DNA of 64,000 nucleotides from Parashewanella curva (GTDB taxonomy: Bacteria; Pseudomonadota; Gammaproteobacteria; Enterobacterales; Shewanellaceae), in the NCBI RefSeq assembly GCF_003675895.1, contig NZ_ML014758.1, positions 40,543 through 104,542 of the forward strand, written 5' to 3'. Under the pieces are notes generated by a model. It saw nothing but the letters and a program-made list of their open reading frames with translations, did no database searches and was not told the DNA's origin. This document shows, piece by piece, positions 1 through 8,015 of this stretch. Position numbers and translations under genes: made by a program. Each line of letters opens with the position of its first letter. Position 1 is the stretch's first letter.

Positions 1-1
1 C

Positions 2-1186
2 CGTCCACCTGTAGACGGCAAAGTAAAACTGGAATTTAAAGAGCCATTTGCAACCAGCCCAAGCCCGATTCAACTTAGGTTCACACCATCACCAAATTAT
101 TGTTACTTCGATGATGGCGGCGGCTTAATCGACTCTAACCCAGTATTACCACCGATTGATTTTAAGTTACCAATCGAGCCACAAATTAGAAGGAGCTACC
201 TAATGCAGCCGACACTTGAATGCGTTCGGGTATCTGACAACAAAGTCATTGTATTAAGCGGTGTGTCGCTGTCTCATGCTCGTGGGCAATATGCGTGGTC
301 CATTCGTGCCGATTTCAGCAGCCAATTAGACGCAAAAAACGCTGAAAATCAATTGCTAAAACTCACCATCAACGGCTATGAGTTTTTTGCTTTTTGTGAG
401 CAATGCAGTGTTAGCCGCAGCTTTAACCAAACAAGGCATTCAGCTACAGGCCGCAGCCGTGTCGCTGAGTTAGCGTTACCGCATCAACGACCCATTAGTT
501 ACAACAACACGGTAGACCGCAGTTTTGCAGGCGCAGTCAGTGACATTTTACAAAACAGTGGCTGGTCAGCTGATGTGTCAGCGATTAATGATTTTACCAT
601 TCCAGCCGGTGCATTAAGTTTAAGCCAAGTGTCACCTATTGAAGCCGTTAATCAAATGGCAGGGCAGCTAGGATGCATGCTGGAATGTGATGATGAAAAG
701 CGCACCATTAAAGTGTTACCAAAATTCCCAACAACACCTTGGAATTTTAACGATGCCACCGTTGATGTGAGCTTGCATGAGTCGGTGATCACGAATCATT
801 CTGAAACCGAACAAATCAATAAACTGTGTAATGCTTGTTGGGTTCGTGGTGAGCAGTTTGGCGTTAGTGCAAAAGTAAAACGCACTGGCAGTGCTGGTGA
901 TGTGCCTGCCGCTGATATTAATCAGCCTTTGATTGTGCATAACTCAGCTGCACAATTAGCGGGTACTCATGCCATTGCTGAAACAGGCCGTAAGCGTAAT
1001 CACTCCATTACCGTTCCTATTATGAATGATTTACCACCATTAAAAAGCGGTATGTTGTTAGGTGTGGCGTTAGATGGTCGCACGTTTAAAGCCACTATTA
1101 ACAGCGTCAACATCGATGTGCGCATTGGTGACAATGCCGCCATTACGGTATCGCAAACCGTTAATGCCATTGAGCCACTAGAGTAG
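2..1186 (+). CDS. Phage tail / baseplate-hub-like protein (5' end outside window)
   Basis: The reading frame is open from base 2, so the gene enters from outside the window and at least 394 codons are visible. An ATG at 203 preceded by AAGGAG (189-194) could be an internal start, but the frame upstream of it is also coding-like and Pro-rich (LRFTPSPNYCYFDDGGG), so I treat the whole stretch as one partial gene. The segment around codon 220 (SPIEAVNQMAGQLGCMLECD) resembles phage baseplate-hub proteins, which have a peptide-loading domain followed by a beta-rich C-terminus. It is the first of five co-directional, tightly packed genes ending in tail-fibre genes, which supports a structural tail role. 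The exact family is not recognised with certainty. Confidence 0.6.
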   Translation, partial: RPPVDGKVKLEFKEPFATSPSPIQLRFTPSPNYCYFDDGGGLIDSNPVLPPIDFKLPIEPQIRRSYLMQPTLECVRVSDNKVIVLSGVSLSHARGQYAWSIRADFSSQLDAKNAENQLLKLTINGYEFFAFCEQCSVSRSFNQTRHSATGRSRVAELALPHQRPISYNNTVDRSFAGAVSDILQNSGWSADVSAINDFTIPAGALSLSQVSPIEAVNQMAGQLGCMLECDDEKRTIKVLPKFPTTPWNFNDATVDVSLHESVITNHSETEQINKLCNACWVRGEQFGVSAKVKRTGSAGDVPAADINQPLIVHNSAAQLAGTHAIAETGRKRNHSITVPIMNDLPPLKSGMLLGVALDGRTFKATINSVNIDVRIGDNAAITVSQTVNAIEPLE

Positions 1187-1195
1187 GATCTCAAT

Positions 1196-1408
1196 ATGCT
1201 TCAACAATTAAAACAATCTTTGGGTTCACAAAGACAAATATTAAAAGTCACTCAGTCGCACAGTGACGGCACAGTCTCAGCCGTTTCGCCTAGCGGTCAT
1301 GGTGTGAGAGTGATTGGCTCAGGCTCAGTGAACAGTCATATTTATGTGCAAGATGGTCGAGTATTAGGCACTGCCCCAGATTTACCCCATTCAGATATCG
1401 AGGTTTAA
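1196..1408 (+). CDS. Small phage tail-region protein
   Basis: This 70-residue protein begins 9 bases after the upstream tail gene and ends 2 bases before the next, so it is part of the phage structural operon. The N-terminal 20 residues are Gln/Lys-rich and probably helical. The rest is Gly/Ser/Val-rich and probably beta (VIGSGSVNSHIYVQDGRVLG), as in small OB-like or spike-associated baseplate proteins. I do not recognise a specific family. Size and position fit a baseplate accessory protein. Confidence 0.6.
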   Translation: MLQQLKQSLGSQRQILKVTQSHSDGTVSAVSPSGHGVRVIGSGSVNSHIYVQDGRVLGTAPDLPHSDIEV

Positions 1409-1410
1409 TC

Positions 1411-1785
1411 ATGGATTTAGAATATACCGAAATACCCGTTGTAGAGACAAAACTCAAAGCGGGTGAGCGCTGGCGTGTTAAAGGTAAAGTGTTGAAGCCG
1501 AACTCTGATGAACTGCAAGATTTAACGCCTTATACCGCTAAAATGGAATTTCGTGTTGAATCTACTCGCCAGTTGTTAACCACCCTAACCCATGAAGAGG
1601 GCATTAAGTTATTGAATGCTTCAGGTGATCATAATTACGAGATTGATTTATCCAGCTTACGCAGCCTGAAATTTAACGATGTAAAAGAAGTAGTCGCGGA
1701 TTTGTTTCTGTTTAATGGCGAAACCGCCTATCCAATCCTAGATGTGCATTTTGAAATCACTCGGAGCCATACTACATGGAATTAG
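1411..1785 (+). CDS. Phage tail-region protein, unknown family
   Basis: A 124-residue beta-rich protein with no signal peptide or membrane segment. It starts 2 bases after its upstream neighbour and overlaps the collagen-like fibre gene by 10 bases, so the genes are translationally coupled. The pattern (a KAGERWRVKGKVLKPNSDEL segment followed by TPYTAKMEFRVES) resembles the small immunoglobulin-like or fibre-base proteins often found just before tail-fibre genes, such as BppU-like N-terminal domains. That parallel is inference. Confidence 0.55.
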   Translation: MDLEYTEIPVVETKLKAGERWRVKGKVLKPNSDELQDLTPYTAKMEFRVESTRQLLTTLTHEEGIKLLNASGDHNYEIDLSSLRSLKFNDVKEVVADLFLFNGETAYPILDVHFEITRSHTTWN

Positions 1786-2882
1786 TGACTCGATTAAATG
1801 ACTCACCCAAAGCATTAGAGCCAACAAAGTTATCTCAGCCGTTAGTGGTTCAAACCATTGAGGTTAATATCCCAACAGGTGATGGTCGTTCTATTACTCA
1901 AATTGGGCTCACTGTCGATCTAAAACTGCAGTTTACTTTTAGTGATGGTCAGCTGATCACCTCTGGTGAACCCTTTCCTACTCCTGAAAAGGGCGATAAG
2001 GGTGATCGTGGTAACGATGGTCAAAATGGCACTGATGGCACTGACGGTAAAAACGCTTATCAACTAGCTGTTGATAATGGTTATTCTGGTTCACTTTCTC
2101 AATGGTTGCTTTCTCTTGTCGGAGCAGCAGGCCAAGACGGTGCTAAAGGTGACAAGGGGGATAAAGGTGATCGCGGTAACGATGGTTCAAATGGTGTTAA
2201 CGGCACTGATGGCAAAAGCGCTTATCAATTAGCGGTTGACAGTGGTTATTCTGGTTCACTTTCTCAATGGTTGCTTTCTCTTGTTGGTGCCGCAGGCCAA
2301 GATGGTGTAAAAGGTGACAAGGGCGATAAGGGTGATCGCGGTAACGATGGTCAAAATGGTACTAACGGCATTGATGGTGATGACGGCAAAAGCGCTTATC
2401 AGATTTGGTTAGATGCAGGTAACTCAGGTTCAGAAGCTGACTTTATTGCATCGTTAAAAGGTCAACGTGGCGTTGATGGTGCCGCAGGCCAAGATGGTGC
2501 AAAAGGTGATAAGGGCGATAAAGGTGATCGTGGTAACGATGGTCAAAACGGTGCTAATGGCACAAACGGCAACGATGGCGATGACGGCAAAAGCGCTTAT
2601 CAAATTTGGTTAGATGCGGGTAACTCAGGAACCCAAGCGGATTTCCTTGCATCACTGAAAGGTGAAAAAGGCGATAAGGGCGATTCGGGTACAGGTGGCG
2701 GTGGTGGCAGTAGTTTTTTAACCATCACTGAAACCGACCTTAATCATTCTGACTTCATTTTCTATGGCGGCACTGATGCCAACAGCGTGTTTAAAATCAA
2801 CCGCTATTCAAAAGCCAATCCAACACAACGAACCCAAGCTACTGGCGCATGGGCTGATCGTTTAACTCTTTCATACAGCTAG
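1776..2882 (+). CDS. Collagen-like phage tail fibre protein
   Basis: This 368-residue protein has a short globular N-terminus (about residues 1-70), then alternating modules. One kind is Gly-X-Y collagen-like stretches built on GDKGDRGNDGQNG. The other is a roughly 28-residue non-collagen insert in two versions: SAYQLAVDNGYSGSLSQWLL (twice) and SAYQIWLDAGNSGSEADFI (twice). A Gly-rich hinge (GTGGGGGSS) and a C-terminal beta domain of about 55 residues follow. Phage collagen-like fibres trimerise through Gly-X-Y repeats, so this probably forms the shaft of a receptor-binding fibre. It overlaps the upstream gene by 10 bases and is followed 8 bases later by a second tail protein. The DNA repeats make copy-number change by recombination likely. 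Confidence 0.8.
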   Translation: MELVTRLNDSPKALEPTKLSQPLVVQTIEVNIPTGDGRSITQIGLTVDLKLQFTFSDGQLITSGEPFPTPEKGDKGDRGNDGQNGTDGTDGKNAYQLAVDNGYSGSLSQWLLSLVGAAGQDGAKGDKGDKGDRGNDGSNGVNGTDGKSAYQLAVDSGYSGSLSQWLLSLVGAAGQDGVKGDKGDKGDRGNDGQNGTNGIDGDDGKSAYQIWLDAGNSGSEADFIASLKGQRGVDGAAGQDGAKGDKGDKGDRGNDGQNGANGTNGNDGDDGKSAYQIWLDAGNSGTQADFLASLKGEKGDKGDSGTGGGGGSSFLTITETDLNHSDFIFYGGTDANSVFKINRYSKANPTQRTQATGAWADRLTLSYS

Positions 2883-2890
2883 GGCTTATT

Positions 2891-4666
2891 ATGTCAATTA
2901 CAGGAATTACCGCCACCGATGACAATGGCGTTAAGCGTATTACTAATGCTCAGTTATCAGCGAACGCCACCATTGATGGCGAAACTGTTATTTTAGATGG
3001 TCCATCGAGCCAATTAAAAGCAACGGGGTTACCTGGTATCACTATCAAAAATTCACAAATCAAAATTGATGCGGATACGCCCAACAATGCTGATGATGCC
3101 AGTTGTTTTACCTATGGTGCACGACAAAACGACAACAGCCGATTAAGAGTTATCGATAACTCAACAGTATTAATCGCGCCGTTATCCATCCGTAAAAACA
3201 TGCACATTTCAGAAGTATCGAATAGCAGCGTGATTGAAAGCGGTGGCACTAAGAATATGTTTTGTTATAGCCAGCGTAACTGCATTATTCAAAATGCCGT
3301 TTTTCGTGGTATCAATGTTTGGGAAATATTTGGCGCACCTTCTATTGCAGCAGGTATTACCATTGATGGTGCAAACTTCGGTTATTTAAACTGGGAAACG
3401 CCACGGCTAGATTTCCTTGGCTTTGCCGTAAAGAATATTCAAACGGCTCATGCGTGGGTGGGTTCTGGTAATGGTGGCAATAACCATGTGTGGCACTGGA
3501 ATAATGATCCTTCGTTTGATAACACCAAGTTAAGGCTACAAGCACAAAATAATCGTTATTATGAAGGAATCAGCATTGCTTATCAGTTTATGGATCGTGA
3601 TTCTGGCAATCCCGTTGAAAACGTAACGGTAATTTATCGTGATAATTTTCAATCTAATACCTCAGTTCGTGGGCGATACAAAACCGATAATCAAGGCAAG
3701 TTAACCGGTACATTTGACAGTAAAAACAGAAGTAATGGCTCAAATGAATCACGGCCAGCTTTGTTTATGTTGGATAAATTTTCAGATACCAACGGCAATG
3801 ATCACCAAAGCCCGGGCGGCGGCAGTAGTTATTCAATTCGAGATGTTGAAAATAAATTAGAAGTACGCTCTTATCTACATGAGGCTCCTGCAGGTTTTGG
3901 CGAAACTGATGTATTTAACTTATCTTCACCAATCGGAGCGTTAAACCCTGATTATTCAGTGGCTCAGTTCTCTCGTTTTGTGATGGTGCCCGATGCCATG
4001 ATCACTGAAAGCGACCAAGCAGCTGTGGCGGCATACACTACCATTGAGAACTCAGCAAAGTTTTACGATCGAGTGAAAAAGAACTGGGCTGATAATGATT
4101 CACAACCTACGGTAGCAAAACAAGACTCCACCATTGATGCTGGAAGTTTGAATATTGTTATCAACGCCACAGCGAGTAATGCTTTTGCTATTTCTGGTAA
4201 CACCATCACCATTAAAGCCAGCATATTTACAGGCAGCATTAAAACCACTGGCACTGTGACACTGCAAAATGGTGCAACGGTAAGCGGCACGATTCAAGAC
4301 AGTAATGGCGATAGCTCAATCAGTGTTACTGTACCAGCTGGGTTTGATACCATTAGCGTTCATGCTACTCAAGCCGATGCAGATAACGGCACTAATACAT
4401 TAGCCAGTGGGTTAAGCTTCCGATATCAATCATCAAGTAGAGGTGACACAGATATTTGGTACCGCTTAATCAAAAATGATGGCTCAGAAATCGTGAGTAA
4501 ATATCGCTTACCATCTGGCGCAGGTATTTACACCACAAACTTGGTTGTTACCGCAGAAAATGCCGCATTAGGTCAGATTGTGAATGATATGGCTCAGCTA
4601 AAGGCTGATTTAGCCGTTGCTAAATTACAATCCACCATTGCGGCCACCAATACTCAGCCAGTTTAA
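2891..4666 (+). CDS. Large phage tail fibre / tail-tip protein
   Basis: A 591-residue protein directly downstream of the collagen-like fibre. The central part is rich in short beta-strand and Asn/Gly turns (about residues 60-200), consistent with a parallel beta-helix such as tail spikes use, followed by Ser/Thr/Asn-rich beta-sandwich-like sequence (about 400-500). The last 30 residues (IVNDMAQLKADLAVAKLQST) look like a short coiled coil. No enzymatic motif was recognised. As the last gene of the tail operon it probably contributes to host recognition. The stop codon lies inside a terminator hairpin that overlaps the end of the opposing integrase gene. Confidence 0.65.
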   Translation: MSITGITATDDNGVKRITNAQLSANATIDGETVILDGPSSQLKATGLPGITIKNSQIKIDADTPNNADDASCFTYGARQNDNSRLRVIDNSTVLIAPLSIRKNMHISEVSNSSVIESGGTKNMFCYSQRNCIIQNAVFRGINVWEIFGAPSIAAGITIDGANFGYLNWETPRLDFLGFAVKNIQTAHAWVGSGNGGNNHVWHWNNDPSFDNTKLRLQAQNNRYYEGISIAYQFMDRDSGNPVENVTVIYRDNFQSNTSVRGRYKTDNQGKLTGTFDSKNRSNGSNESRPALFMLDKFSDTNGNDHQSPGGGSSYSIRDVENKLEVRSYLHEAPAGFGETDVFNLSSPIGALNPDYSVAQFSRFVMVPDAMITESDQAAVAAYTTIENSAKFYDRVKKNWADNDSQPTVAKQDSTIDAGSLNIVINATASNAFAISGNTITIKASIFTGSIKTTGTVTLQNGATVSGTIQDSNGDSSISVTVPAGFDTISVHATQADADNGTNTLASGLSFRYQSSSRGDTDIWYRLIKNDGSEIVSKYRLPSGAGIYTTNLVVTAENAALGQIVNDMAQLKADLAVAKLQSTIAATNTQPV

Positions 4667-4686
4667 CTGGCTGTTTGGTTTTCTTT
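4656..4686 (+). terminator. Intrinsic terminator of the phage tail operon
   Basis: A perfect 9-bp inverted repeat with a one-base centre (CAGCCAGTTTAACTGGCTG, 4656-4674) is followed by T-rich sequence. It contains the stop codons of both the tail gene (4664-4666) and the convergent integrase, so two genes and a terminator share the same bases. Confidence 0.65.
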
Positions 4687-5736
4687 GTCTTGTAATCGAT
4701 TCGGGAATAAATCAGTGTAAATTTGCCAGAGTGTATTAATGTTTTTATGGCCTGTCACTTGTGCCACTTCATCAATGGCATAGCCTTTTTCTAATAACCG
4801 GCTTGCGCCTTCTCTTCTTAAATCGTGGTACCTCAGATCTTTAATTCCTAATTCTGTCCTTGCGTCTTGAAATCCTTTACTTACGGAACGTTTATTGAAA
4901 GGAAATATCCTTTCATCCGTCTTGGGTTGTTTCTGGATAATTTCCCAAGCCCCACCAATTAACGGCACCATCATGTGGTTGCCTATCTTTTTACGTGGAT
5001 CTTTTCTATCACGAACCATCACCGCTTTTTGTTTTTTGTCAACATCTTCCCAACGTATCGAACAAACTTCTCCAATCCGCATACAACTTAAAATTGAAAA
5101 GTCTAAGATATCAATAAAAGGGATCTTGCCGCATTTGTAGGATTGCCTTTCAACCAATCGAGCTTTTATTTTCTCCAATTCATTATCAGTTGGTCTGCGG
5201 CTGCGTTTTTCAGCTTTAAAAATAACTCTTTGATCATACAGTGCAATTTTTGCTTCATTGACACATTCATCACTGACTTCATAACCAAAATTCGGTTTAG
5301 CCAATCGCATGCACCATTTCAAGTATGACAGTTGTTGCATTACCGTTGAGCCTTTAACACCAGTTGCACACCTATTTTTCGCATAGGTAACAACATGATG
5401 AGCTTTAATGTCAGTAATCGACAGTGTTGCTAATTCAGACTCTTTAAGCTTGGTCAAAACATAACGCTTGGTATCGCCAAGGTGGATTTGGTTGTCATTA
5501 AGATATTTATCAAGTAATTCAGATAAAGAAATTTGACTGCAGACAGCTTTAACACCATGTTGAGTTAATTCTTGAGAACGTTTCTTTCCCCAAGCTTCAG
5601 CCGCCGCCTTTTTGATAAATGTACGACTTTCGTTAAATACAATCTTACCTTTGTTTTTAACCCTAACCGCACACCGATATCTGGGTGAGCCATCAGCCCT
5701 AATACGCTTTTCAACTCGATAAAACGCCATAACCAA
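4663..5736 (-). CDS. int: Phage tyrosine-recombinase integrase
   Basis: A 357-residue site-specific recombinase that would integrate and help excise the prophage. It has an N-terminal arm-binding-like region (FYRVEKRIRADGSPRYRCAV), a SAM-like core-binding region (about 60-160) and a catalytic domain. Visible catalytic residues are Arg in CMRIGEVCSIRW, His-X-X-Arg in YHDLRREGASRLLEKG, His in TGHKN, and the nucleophile Tyr in IYTDLFP. Length is normal, so it is probably active. It converges on the tail operon (4-bp overlap), placing this at the right end of a prophage. Its upstream region holds repeated GGGTACC motifs that may be recombinase or excisionase sites. Confidence 0.93.
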   Translation of the reverse strand: MVMAFYRVEKRIRADGSPRYRCAVRVKNKGKIVFNESRTFIKKAAAEAWGKKRSQELTQHGVKAVCSQISLSELLDKYLNDNQIHLGDTKRYVLTKLKESELATLSITDIKAHHVVTYAKNRCATGVKGSTVMQQLSYLKWCMRLAKPNFGYEVSDECVNEAKIALYDQRVIFKAEKRSRRPTDNELEKIKARLVERQSYKCGKIPFIDILDFSILSCMRIGEVCSIRWEDVDKKQKAVMVRDRKDPRKKIGNHMMVPLIGGAWEIIQKQPKTDERIFPFNKRSVSKGFQDARTELGIKDLRYHDLRREGASRLLEKGYAIDEVAQVTGHKNINTLWQIYTDLFPNRLQDKENQTAS

Positions 5737-5747
5737 TCCTAAACCTT

Positions 5748-5800
5748 GGGTACCTGAACTTTAAACAGTAAAATATTTAAGGGTACCCCAGTGGGTACCC
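5748..5800. repeat. Three GGGTACC motifs upstream of integrase; possible att/arm sites
   Basis: GGGTACC occurs at 5748-5754, and the self-complementary octamer GGGTACCC at 5781-5788 and 5793-5800, separated by CAGT. The cluster lies between the integrase start and the yecM end, the usual place for the integrase promoter, Int/Xis binding sites and the att core. The left prophage end is outside the window, so no core duplication can be checked. The att role is inference. Confidence 0.4.
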
Positions 5801-5903
5801 GTTAAAATAAGAATAATGTAAAAACCTTGAAAATACTAGATAATAAACGGTAATCAGAAACCCTCGGTTTTAAAGGTTAATTTGCCGACAGGGCGCTATG
5901 CTG

Positions 5904-6488
5904 CTATATTTCAGAGGATTCGCTTAAGATAATGTCTTGAATTGAGTGAGGATGCAACTTAATACAAATGTTATCTTTTTTTAACGCAATAGTTGGATTG
6001 GCTAAGCGTTCATGTTCACCACAAGGGCTACTGAGTTTGACCTTAACTCCGGTTTGACCGTTTATGTGTGGTGCTAATTGTGGGATGACGGATAATACAT
6101 CTTCAGTTAATTGGTCACAGCTCTTTGCATGGCTAGGAACAACAAACTCTACATGCTCCCACCCCTCTTCTGGATATATTTTATCATTGGGATAAGGTAG
6201 CTCAATGCAAGGTACTTCCTTGCCATTAAGAATCAATGGCTGAGTTAATTTAAATATCAAAATGGGTCTTCCATTGATGATATTTTCTGAAATGACTGTC
6301 CCTCTCAATTCTAAAAATGCTCGGAACTGATCTGCAAGAAGCGTTGAGTTAACGCGAATCGCGGCGTGATCACACTCTAAACTTAAGGCAGAAAGAGATA
6401 ATTCTTTTTCAAGTTGTTGAATCTTTTTTGAGAATATTAACCATTGCTCATCAAGAATGTTTTTTACTTTTTTGGGTATTGCTGGCAT
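5904..6488 (-). CDS. yecM: YecM family protein
   Basis: This 194-residue protein matches E. coli YecM (VOC-superfamily, PF06185 family) along its length. Conserved signatures include DHAAIRVNS, ENIINGRPILIFKL, ELPYPNDKIYPEEGWEHVE, SSPCGEHERLANPT and IKLHPHSIQDI. VOC proteins usually bind a metal through His/Glu, and the retained DH, EGWEH and GEHER residues suggest this is so here. The physiological function is not established. Its 3' end faces the prophage integrase, so the phage appears integrated just downstream. Confidence 0.92.
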   Translation of the reverse strand: MPAIPKKVKNILDEQWLIFSKKIQQLEKELSLSALSLECDHAAIRVNSTLLADQFRAFLELRGTVISENIINGRPILIFKLTQPLILNGKEVPCIELPYPNDKIYPEEGWEHVEFVVPSHAKSCDQLTEDVLSVIPQLAPHINGQTGVKVKLSSPCGEHERLANPTIALKKDNICIKLHPHSIQDIILSESSEI

Positions 6489-6566
6489 TTAAGAATCACT
6501 AAAATTTGGGCGTACAATATTATATTCCAAAAAGTACTTTTAATTGAATAATACAACTGTCTCACA

Positions 6567-7064
6567 ATGAATCTCTATTTCGCTTATTTATACGAGGTTA
6601 ATGTGGCCGGACAACCAGTCGTAAATACACAAGGCTCGGACAGCAGCATCTCAAGTTGTCGTGATGGTGCCAATCAGCAAGAAGGTCTTAGTGTTGATTT
6701 GAATCAGAAAAGTTATCAAGTAGATAGTTCATTGTCGGGGGATACAAGAGCACTCTCTCAACAAGGTGAAGCGCCAGTTGCTCATGCGTATAAGGGGTTT
6801 CATGAGCAAAACGCAAATTCGGTAGTGATCTATTACAGCAATGGTGCTGTAGTTGACTCGAAAAGTGAAAAGGCCTTTGTCTCAAAAGGGCCTTACAGGC
6901 CTCCCCAGTATAGAAACGCAGTAAATGCTCAACCTCTGGATGAAGGAAAAATTTTACCCACTGTACGTGTAGCAAAACAACAGCAAAAGTATCAATATTA
7001 TGGAGCGTGGCCTAAGGGGGATAAAGGTCGTGCAGATAAAAGTGATAATTGGAGAAACCCCTAA
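6567..7064 (+). CDS. Hypothetical protein, lineage-specific
   Basis: An open frame of 165 codons with protein-like composition (rich in Gln, Ser, Asn, Tyr) and no recognisable domain, signal peptide or membrane segment. The ATG at 6567 has no clear ribosome site. A GTG at 6603 preceded by GAGG would give MAGQPVVNTQGSD and may be the real start. The C-terminus is basic and aromatic (QQQKYQYYGAWPKGDKGR). It stands alone between yecM and a K+ channel gene. It could be a secreted or effector-type protein, but nothing proves this. Confidence 0.4.
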   Translation: MNLYFAYLYEVNVAGQPVVNTQGSDSSISSCRDGANQQEGLSVDLNQKSYQVDSSLSGDTRALSQQGEAPVAHAYKGFHEQNANSVVIYYSNGAVVDSKSEKAFVSKGPYRPPQYRNAVNAQPLDEGKILPTVRVAKQQQKYQYYGAWPKGDKGRADKSDNWRNP

Positions 7065-7174
7065 TATTTTGGTTGTCTAGAGCTATAAAACCATTAGAAA
7101 ACAAACGAACTTCAATCAAAAAAACCTTTAGGTGGTATTATTATTTAATTACTTAAATATACGTCATGTAAAAA

Positions 7175-8005
7175 ATGGAAAAAACACAGCCAGATGGCAC
7201 ACCTTTTCAGCTTCTTCTTCGTAGAGTGATTTTTGGTACTGATACATTCGCTGGTAGAGCATTCGATATTGCCTTAATCATCAGCATTGTGGCAAGCGTA
7301 TCGTTACTGTTGTTGGATACGATTAATTCAATTCATCAACAATATGGTGAAGTGTTAAGTATTCTTGAATGGAGCTTTACGATTCTTTTTACCATAGAGT
7401 ATGGTTTACGCATTTATAGCAGTGCTAATCGATGGTCCTATTTCCGCAGTTTCTATGGTGTGGTGGATTTACTTTCTATTTTACCTAGCTATTTGATGCT
7501 GATTTTCCCTGGTGCCAGTTTTACTTTAGTCATAAGAGTACTTCGCTTATTTCGAGTGTTTAGAGTCTTGAAGCTGATTCGCTATTTAAGTGAAGGTAAT
7601 CTTTTACTTAGAGCAATGCTGCAATCTTCTCGTAAAATCTTTGTATTTTTCTTTTCGGTAAGTCTGATTATTTTGGTCTTAGGTGCAATTATGTATGAAG
7701 TAGAAGGGCCTGAAAATGGCTTTACTTCAATTCCTACATCAATCTATTGGACGGTCGTGACCATTACTACAGTGGGTTATGGTGATATTACGCCACATAC
7801 TTATTTAGGAAAAACCATTGCTGCATTTACTATGCTGTTGGGGTACTCCATTATTGCAATTCCTACAGGTATTTTGACGGCTGAGATTTCTCAAGAAATA
7901 GGCAAACATAGAGATTTACGAAGTTGTAGTAACTGCTCTACGACGGGTCATGAATCCAAAGCGCATTACTGTTATCACTGTGGTGCTGAACTGCAAGAGA
8001 TTTAG
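7175..8005 (+). CDS. Voltage-gated potassium channel (Kv type) with C-terminal zinc ribbon
   Basis: This 276-residue inner-membrane protein has six predicted segments. S1 is near residues 30-50 and S2 near 64-82. S3 is near 95-112. S4 (about 118-138) has basic residues every third position (R121, R124, R127, R130, K133, R136). After S5 comes the pore loop with selectivity filter TTVGYGD (198-204), then S6 (about 213-236). This matches bacterial Kv channels such as KvAP. The cytoplasmic tail carries a four-Cys module (C251-x2-C254 ... C266-x2-C269) typical of a zinc ribbon, an unusual addition. The gene ends 10 bases before the MATE exporter start, so the two may be cotranscribed. Confidence 0.9.
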   Translation: MEKTQPDGTPFQLLLRRVIFGTDTFAGRAFDIALIISIVASVSLLLLDTINSIHQQYGEVLSILEWSFTILFTIEYGLRIYSSANRWSYFRSFYGVVDLLSILPSYLMLIFPGASFTLVIRVLRLFRVFRVLKLIRYLSEGNLLLRAMLQSSRKIFVFFFSVSLIILVLGAIMYEVEGPENGFTSIPTSIYWTVVTITTVGYGDITPHTYLGKTIAAFTMLLGYSIIAIPTGILTAEISQEIGKHRDLRSCSNCSTTGHESKAHYCYHCGAELQEI

Positions 8006-8015
8006 AGGGCATAAA

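Noticed and set aside
5801..5903. tRNA gene as the prophage attachment site
   Set aside because: No cloverleaf or T-loop (GGTTCGAATCC-like) sequence is visible between int and yecM.
6688..6975. 95-codon minus-strand ORF opposite the unknown gene at 6567
   Set aside because: Weaker composition and no ribosome site; the plus-strand frame is longer and more protein-like, though neither is certain.
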